From positions 1,103 to 18,811 of the forward strand of contig DBWG01000095.1 of NCBI GenBank assembly GCA_002308635.1: DNA of 17,709 nucleotides, in the 5' to 3' direction. Position numbers and translations under genes: made by a program. Below the pieces are notes generated by a model. The model saw only the letters and a list, made by a program, of their open reading frames with translations, had not been told where the DNA came from and made no database searches. This DNA is from Ruminococcaceae bacterium UBA1244 (lineage in GTDB: Bacteria > Bacillota > Clostridia > Oscillospirales > Acutalibacteraceae). Positions 15,901 to 17,709 of the stretch are shown here, in pieces (the first letter of the stretch is position 1; every line of letters starts with the position of its first letter).

Positions 15901-16847
15901 CCGATATCTTTATTCAGGAAGATGAAAGTGATAAACGTGTATTTAGTATGAAGTCCGAAAGTACCAGGGTCGATGATGTGGAGATAGTAGAGTATAAGAC
16001 AATGGTTCTTAACTTTGCAAAGGATTCTCAGGTCAATATCATTGATTCTACGAAACCGGGTGGATATGATACCTACAATATCAAGGCCGGTGCATACTAC
16101 TTCTATGATGATGATACAAAGACTGTAGATGACATCGGAAACCCGATAGAAACACCGATTCCGGATGGTCAGATCAACCTGTTCTCAGTGGCAGCAAAGA
16201 ATTACTTTACTTCACCGGCTACCTATGGAAAGTTTGTTCTTAATAGTACTGATGCAAGCGGCAATACTGTCAATCCGGTGAGTGAAGCTGCTGATCTTAG
16301 CTGGTATACAGACGGCAAGTTCAAGACCGGCGGTGTTCAGAAGGACGGTTATGTTAACCTTGAAGCTGATGCCGGCAACTTTGCTACCGCAAATGACTAT
16401 CAGTATTTTGCAAGCCGTGGACTGTATTTCAGATGGAGCGGTGAGAAAGAGCTTGTTATCGCTAAGGAAGTTTCATTGGCTTCTGATGAAGTCAGATTTG
16501 CGTCAAACGCACAGATCGACGGCTCACGCTATATGGATTCTGCACACTTCTACCTCTGCTCAGGTTCTGAAAATGAAACCATGATCGTACAGTTCCTTTC
16601 TGATGTTTTTGTCAAGTATAAGAATGATGAAGGTCAGATCATAGAGTTCTCTATCCGTGAGGGTAAGTATCTCCTCGAAAAGGATCCCGATAGAAAAGAA
16701 GAATCTGCTTATGTTGATTATATTGCGGATCTCTTCGATATTGACTACTGGAAGAAGATGGAATATGTAACCTGTCTGGATCGTAAGAGTTCATCTTCCT
16801 CAGGAACTGATAAGGGCAAGCTCCATGACGGAGTTTACAGTGATTGA
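9915..16847 (+). CDS. Giant modular prepilin-like adhesin (PilX/GspK position) with starch-binding-module-like domains
   Basis: About 2310 residues, over ten times a normal pilin. I chose ATG 9915 because GGAG (9900-9903) lies 11 bases before it; ATG 9906 leaves only 2 bases, and ATG 9930 is also possible. All give a leader ending KKG, then FSLPLAIG and a hydrophobic helix (13-36). Position +5 is Leu, not Glu, as in GspK-type pilins that cap the filament. In order follow: a pilin-like head to about 165; an unassigned Trp-rich beta region to about 555; helical FIVAR-like repeats (about 555-886); a beta region; two starch-binding-module-26-like domains (about 1141-1254 and 1267-1361); an acidic linker (1363-1404); more beta-rich sequence; another helical pair (about 1749-1873); and an unassigned beta-rich C-terminus. 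There is no LPXTG motif, dockerin, or catalytic domain that I recognise. Probable role: pilus-tip glycan adhesin, exported and held by its N-terminal helix. Binding specificity is inferred. Confidence 0.85.
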   Translation: MRERVMKNSKKGFSLPLAIGISAFLIIISASLLFIAVQSTSTTSVQISGRQAYLNVRSAIEYAQAYYNTNVTDYSEIGTEYLIMEDMISGTTEDGAKISKDEEEAKKAITYVMSEYVKASGSNDTVFRLTAYSRYSDSFGNKAAVARLSVSFSVGGKQPNRITIASLPIKQGKLISQDKINLHIKKPASMAGFDLTYYIWTYKDTGKAYSGYNWNKDSGLTYDESGIISKLNTTTKDNPNKREPNAEWMDHDDDTRQLQKGPNGIVSNDGFNWFGGEYFINKNRVPWFNIIFAQRGSVLAGKNGPTNIYNSQTNEMFHLWYLDPSDKNIYFEFLGTKKQEKGEGFPNEKSVGHSYFTKYYEGPNWDGKQGLEDTILVYVNNPKTLVHFAIEGIDNDKTFTTIVDNNKKPIIYSVSNVDTSAKSYIHSGNKEASKIAMSYEGCGWWVANVETDKAFDITFNAYGAEGIEAKNVYPTDTSSDAKREFWFVYHPKTGKVDVCEDETIACGKRGILLDSYVTVHAKVANYDSGNASPRLTFRDVELNSSIGRTELIDVLIFYDSLDADNYETNSYKDFKKAYDDGWTMIKNTRFIEDIFIVNGVNTKPSATPAEKLAEANEKYQAQITAIEEAYKALKLNAASKKQIATLTALVRSAQKIETAYNDNSKLPIYDYNYYDEFTKAESNFKKAESKIAENNLTSIDARDLIGYTDSSKVRHPGLSDDIDVMNRVREKDKDGNVTLRGGKLNRDSLKNRIAKYEKYTTSTDYKKMAVAAFKSAWDAAVEARDKRKTTQDELDAALKALADAYTELSKPENSINDELNKTEVSKWMTEGRKYLDDKDAHYTQASYRALQTAYNNALENVSKVKTQAKMDELADALRVAVLGFEYPLPDGSLRSISNRGMFRVWVYGDQAPVGTTFMLYATGKEEGNFETDNYQTMSSWGDKDPTDAPELKDKIGYYYKDFDTNVFDKVRVEAEYNGKTYSSQEVKLSDITDGNLVFVINDKTVTTGKFASLYAMVKDEQTVKLKYGKNGMARSFLNTPYYEAKIVLTDKNKGSKFSLVCTTYDSVSGKDVVRSFVSTVAINNPGDYVVKVVKDGSKSTVYTVTPADILPADDAVNTEPETGGILAAGGIDIMDVAYTTANYVFFTDVNGGFAGDDKYGNKVWAYFYEGCENQSWPGVAMAYYRSYVEPSNNKTYHVYRARIPDGAGLVIFNNGGSGKQSKEQVVVGGQGYLRNSGYYEKDGRQEFTCSTWEETGDVKDYNYPVQDGYLYFKNTKNWTNVYAYFWGDSDKEFPKWPGYVVVDTDVKNGKTYYCIKPPVGAKAVVFNSGDYNDKCSDVSNFKLGYGYYPNSSSSPYKVNSLNVDGGEDDDTGVEDDKPDDDVVHHDGWNEDDLKADEDKKENADIPLAYVGGAKVRIRNASYAGTGKTNSNGNGIWYNSDSDKNQFGGDNSMNAGSGGRLGAASLSPYYDWYEVKLPISNKAKYTFALIGMSNKSEDKNVQTKTVAGASGNIWLEQLSNDRNGKSHFADINLYTFDPEEKENGTLPDTLTVYFKCPSKTVGEGVNQKEVSWSNPRILCSGPFNNDPEPEAATKKLSRYENRNIYCFEGISKNTPFIEFTVEDYDGKSKRYQVNLQGGDYVLFDPELDKGLGRWVTFVSDQDKLRRAVEDLRNMYYGYAIFDNQDSDGNIANKAERLYSQGLVSLVSNYSKKVSTGGCDFYVMKIDEILAKDEATAWREYNGDPSASVGSDAYYGLNKVITNYKNLYSAIFDERAYISVPLTSADMKTANGGNDYYYPKAGADGAFIAHSGASGFYSEYVTRTLQTRRYDSDTIATLRQRLASAELVFLKGGTYSQVENAIRALKRAHDSLKLTSEGSVCCIFYDLERHAQSGYSYKLLYKESETGEEKSSEFIDDLNPDKYPILFLSTETGLSEGVETIYDVKFAEFGPGNISDTPDKIYEKKTSMDMDETWVFFPDENKERWEENCVYDYRQIDTDIFIQEDESDKRVFSMKSESTRVDDVEIVEYKTMVLNFAKDSQVNIIDSTKPGGYDTYNIKAGAYYFYDDDTKTVDDIGNPIETPIPDGQINLFSVAAKNYFTSPATYGKFVLNSTDASGNTVNPVSEAADLSWYTDGKFKTGGVQKDGYVNLEADAGNFATANDYQYFASRGLYFRWSGEKELVIAKEVSLASDEVRFASNAQIDGSRYMDSAHFYLCSGSENETMIVQFLSDVFVKYKNDEGQIIEFSIREGKYLLEKDPDRKEESAYVDYIADLFDIDYWKKMEYVTCLDRKSSSSSGTDKGKLHDGVYSD
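11574..12570 (+). other. Helical FIVAR-like repeat region within the giant adhesin
   Basis: About 330 residues of alternating Lys/Glu/Ala/Leu-rich helices with recurring aromatic signatures, such as NYETNSYKDFKKAYDDG, STDYKKMAVAAFKSAWDA, and HYTQASYRALQTAYNNAL, each followed by an amphipathic helix such as TQDELDAALKALADAYTEL. I count about four units. The pattern resembles FIVAR-type three-helix domains of large Gram-positive surface proteins, where they act as rod-like spacers and sometimes as glycan-binding units. A further similar stretch lies at about 15160-15530. Confidence 0.55.
13335..13676 (+). other. Starch-binding module 26-like domain 1 within the giant adhesin
   Basis: Residues about 1141-1254. 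It contains NYVFFTDV, then VWAYFY (1163-1168), SWPG (W1176), a strand leading to VIFNNG (1210-1215), and GYY. The order YxYF-WPG-FNNG is the signature of carbohydrate-binding module family 26, in which the Tyr and Trp of YAYxY and WPG stack against maltose units. It differs from domain 2 by a longer loop after the first strand. Confidence 0.65.
13713..13998 (+). other. Starch-binding module 26-like domain 2 within the giant adhesin
   Basis: Residues about 1267-1361. YLYFKNTKNWTNVYAYFW (1269-1286), KWPG (W1296) and VVFNSG (1324-1329) match the CBM26 pattern closely, better than domain 1. The two domains lie in tandem with a linker of about 12 residues, an arrangement that usually raises affinity for long alpha-glucans. 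Family membership is by motif reading and ligand preference is inferred. Confidence 0.72.
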
Positions 16848-16867
16848 TCATTTCACTTCAGCTCAAT

Positions 16868-16907
16868 AAAAAAACCCGGATACCATGTTGGTATCCGGGA
16901 ATTTTTT
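16868..16907. terminator. Bidirectional terminator between the giant adhesin and recG
   Basis: CCCGGATACC (16875-16884) and GGTATCCGGG (16890-16899) form a perfect 10-bp stem with a five-base loop. Seven A residues lie before it and AATTTTTT after it, so it can stop transcription from both strands. It sits between convergent genes and overlaps the recG stop codon by two bases. Confidence 0.95.
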
Positions 16908-17709
16908 ATGCATTTATATCTGATGAAAGCATCCTGCGCACTTCAAATAAAAGTGCTTTGTGTTCGGGAAGCGACAAGCCGGGATCGTTTGAAAGAATGG
17001 ACTCTGCCGCCGAACGGGTCTGTTCAAGTGTGGGCATATCAGAAAAACCCGCTATTTTGAGTTCCGGCAGACCGTGCTGCCTTGTTCCGAAAAGATCACC
17101 GGGACCTCTCAGCCGCAGATCTTCATCTGCTATGAAAAAACCGTCGGTGCTTTTGCAGAGTACATTCAGCCGTTCTTTTGTGGCGGGACTTTCGTTGTCT
17201 GAAACCATGATGCAGTAGGATCTTTCAGTTCCGCGCCCTACTCTTCCTCTGAGCTGGTGAAGCTGTGACAGGCCAAAACGTTCGGCATTTTCGATGAGCA
17301 TGATAACGGCATTCGGAACGTTAACTCCAACCTCGATCACCGTTGTTGCGATCAATATGTCGGTCTCTCCGGAACTGAAGCTCTCCATAACAGACTCTTT
17401 TTCGGCAGGGTTCATTTTGCCGTGAAGAACTGCGATCCGGCAGTCCTTCAGGATGCTGTTTTTCAGTCGGGTGTAATATTCTTCTGCGGAAAACAGCGCC
17501 GATTCTCCCTGTTCAACGAGCGGACAGACAATGTAGCACTGCTTTTTTTCGTTGATATGTTTCAGAATAAAACGGTAGATCCTCTCTCTCTTTGAACTGT
17601 CAACGAGGTATGTTTCTGTTTTTTGTCTTCCCGGAGGAAGCTCGTCAATGATAGAAAGATCGAGGTCACCGAAAAGAATGATCGCAAGTGTTCTGGGGAT
17701 AGGAGTTGC
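16906..17709 (-). CDS. recG: ATP-dependent DNA helicase RecG, C-terminal part
   Basis: The minus-strand frame is open from the right window edge to a TAA at 16906-16908, giving the last 267 residues of a protein usually about 680 long; the start lies outside the window. It shows helicase motif III (ATPIPRT at the first residues present), the RecG segment DELPPGR, motif V in TTVIEVGVNVPNA, motif VI in QLRGRVGRG, and the RecG C-terminal signature LRLRGPGDLFGTRQHG. RecG remodels stalled replication forks and Holliday junctions. It is a housekeeping gene, convergent with the pilus locus and probably unrelated to it in function; it marks the end of the pilus region. Confidence 0.97.
   Translation of the reverse strand, partial: ATPIPRTLAIILFGDLDLSIIDELPPGRQKTETYLVDSSKRERIYRFILKHINEKKQCYIVCPLVEQGESALFSAEEYYTRLKNSILKDCRIAVLHGKMNPAEKESVMESFSSGETDILIATTVIEVGVNVPNAVIMLIENAERFGLSQLHQLRGRVGRGTERSYCIMVSDNESPATKERLNVLCKSTDGFFIADEDLRLRGPGDLFGTRQHGLPELKIAGFSDMPTLEQTRSAAESILSNDPGLSLPEHKALLFEVRRMLSSDINA

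Noticed and set aside
16750..16847. Wall-anchoring signal or dockerin at the end of the giant adhesin
   Set aside because: The C-terminus is a Ser-rich hydrophilic stretch ending HDGVYSD. There is no LPXTG-like motif, closing hydrophobic helix, or paired calcium-binding dockerin repeat.
1..17709. CRISPR arrays, tRNA or rRNA genes, insertion sequences
   Set aside because: I saw no regularly spaced repeats, tRNA-like cloverleaf, rRNA-like sequence, transposase motifs or terminal inverted repeats.

Overview
The window looks like a chromosomal segment of a low-to-mid GC Gram-positive gut or rumen bacterium of the Ruminococcus type. This rests on the gene content (a type IV pilus locus with no secretin or lipoprotein genes), strong AGGAGG-type ribosome binding sites and starch-binding-module-26-like domains. 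The genus is an inference from style; I cannot fix a species.

Layout. (1) Positions 1-216 are the 3' end of an unidentified gene, closed by a strong terminator at 298-333. (2) A promoter region and a leader with a hairpin lead into a tightly packed plus-strand operon at 640-8340: a PilM-PilN fusion, a PilO-like protein, a prepilin peptidase (PilD), the assembly ATPase (PilB), the retraction ATPase (PilT) and the platform protein (PilC). A terminator at 8349-8385 closes it. (3) After about 200 bp of AT-rich DNA containing a 14-bp palindrome, a second promoter (TTGAAT-16-TATAAT) drives three prepilin genes: a PilV/GspI-like pilin, a PilW/GspJ-like pilin, and a giant protein of about 2310 residues with a prepilin leader in the PilX/GspK position. 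(4) A bidirectional terminator at 16868-16907 separates this from the convergent 3' end of recG on the minus strand.

How the genes work together. PilD processes the prepilins. PilB pushes subunits through PilC, with PilMN and PilO as the alignment complex, and PilT provides retraction. The order of the three prepilins matches the I-J-K tip complex of type II secretion and type IV pili. The third lacks the +5 glutamate, as GspK proteins do. It therefore probably caps the pilus, and it carries about 2270 residues of extracellular modules: helical FIVAR-like repeats, two starch-binding-module-26-like domains, an acidic linker and several unassigned beta-rich regions. It has no LPXTG anchor and no dockerin. 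The main hypothesis is a retractable pilus whose tip is a giant glycan-binding (probably starch-binding) adhesin. No obvious major pilin lies in the window; the truncated gene at the left edge might be one, but its 71 visible residues do not show it.
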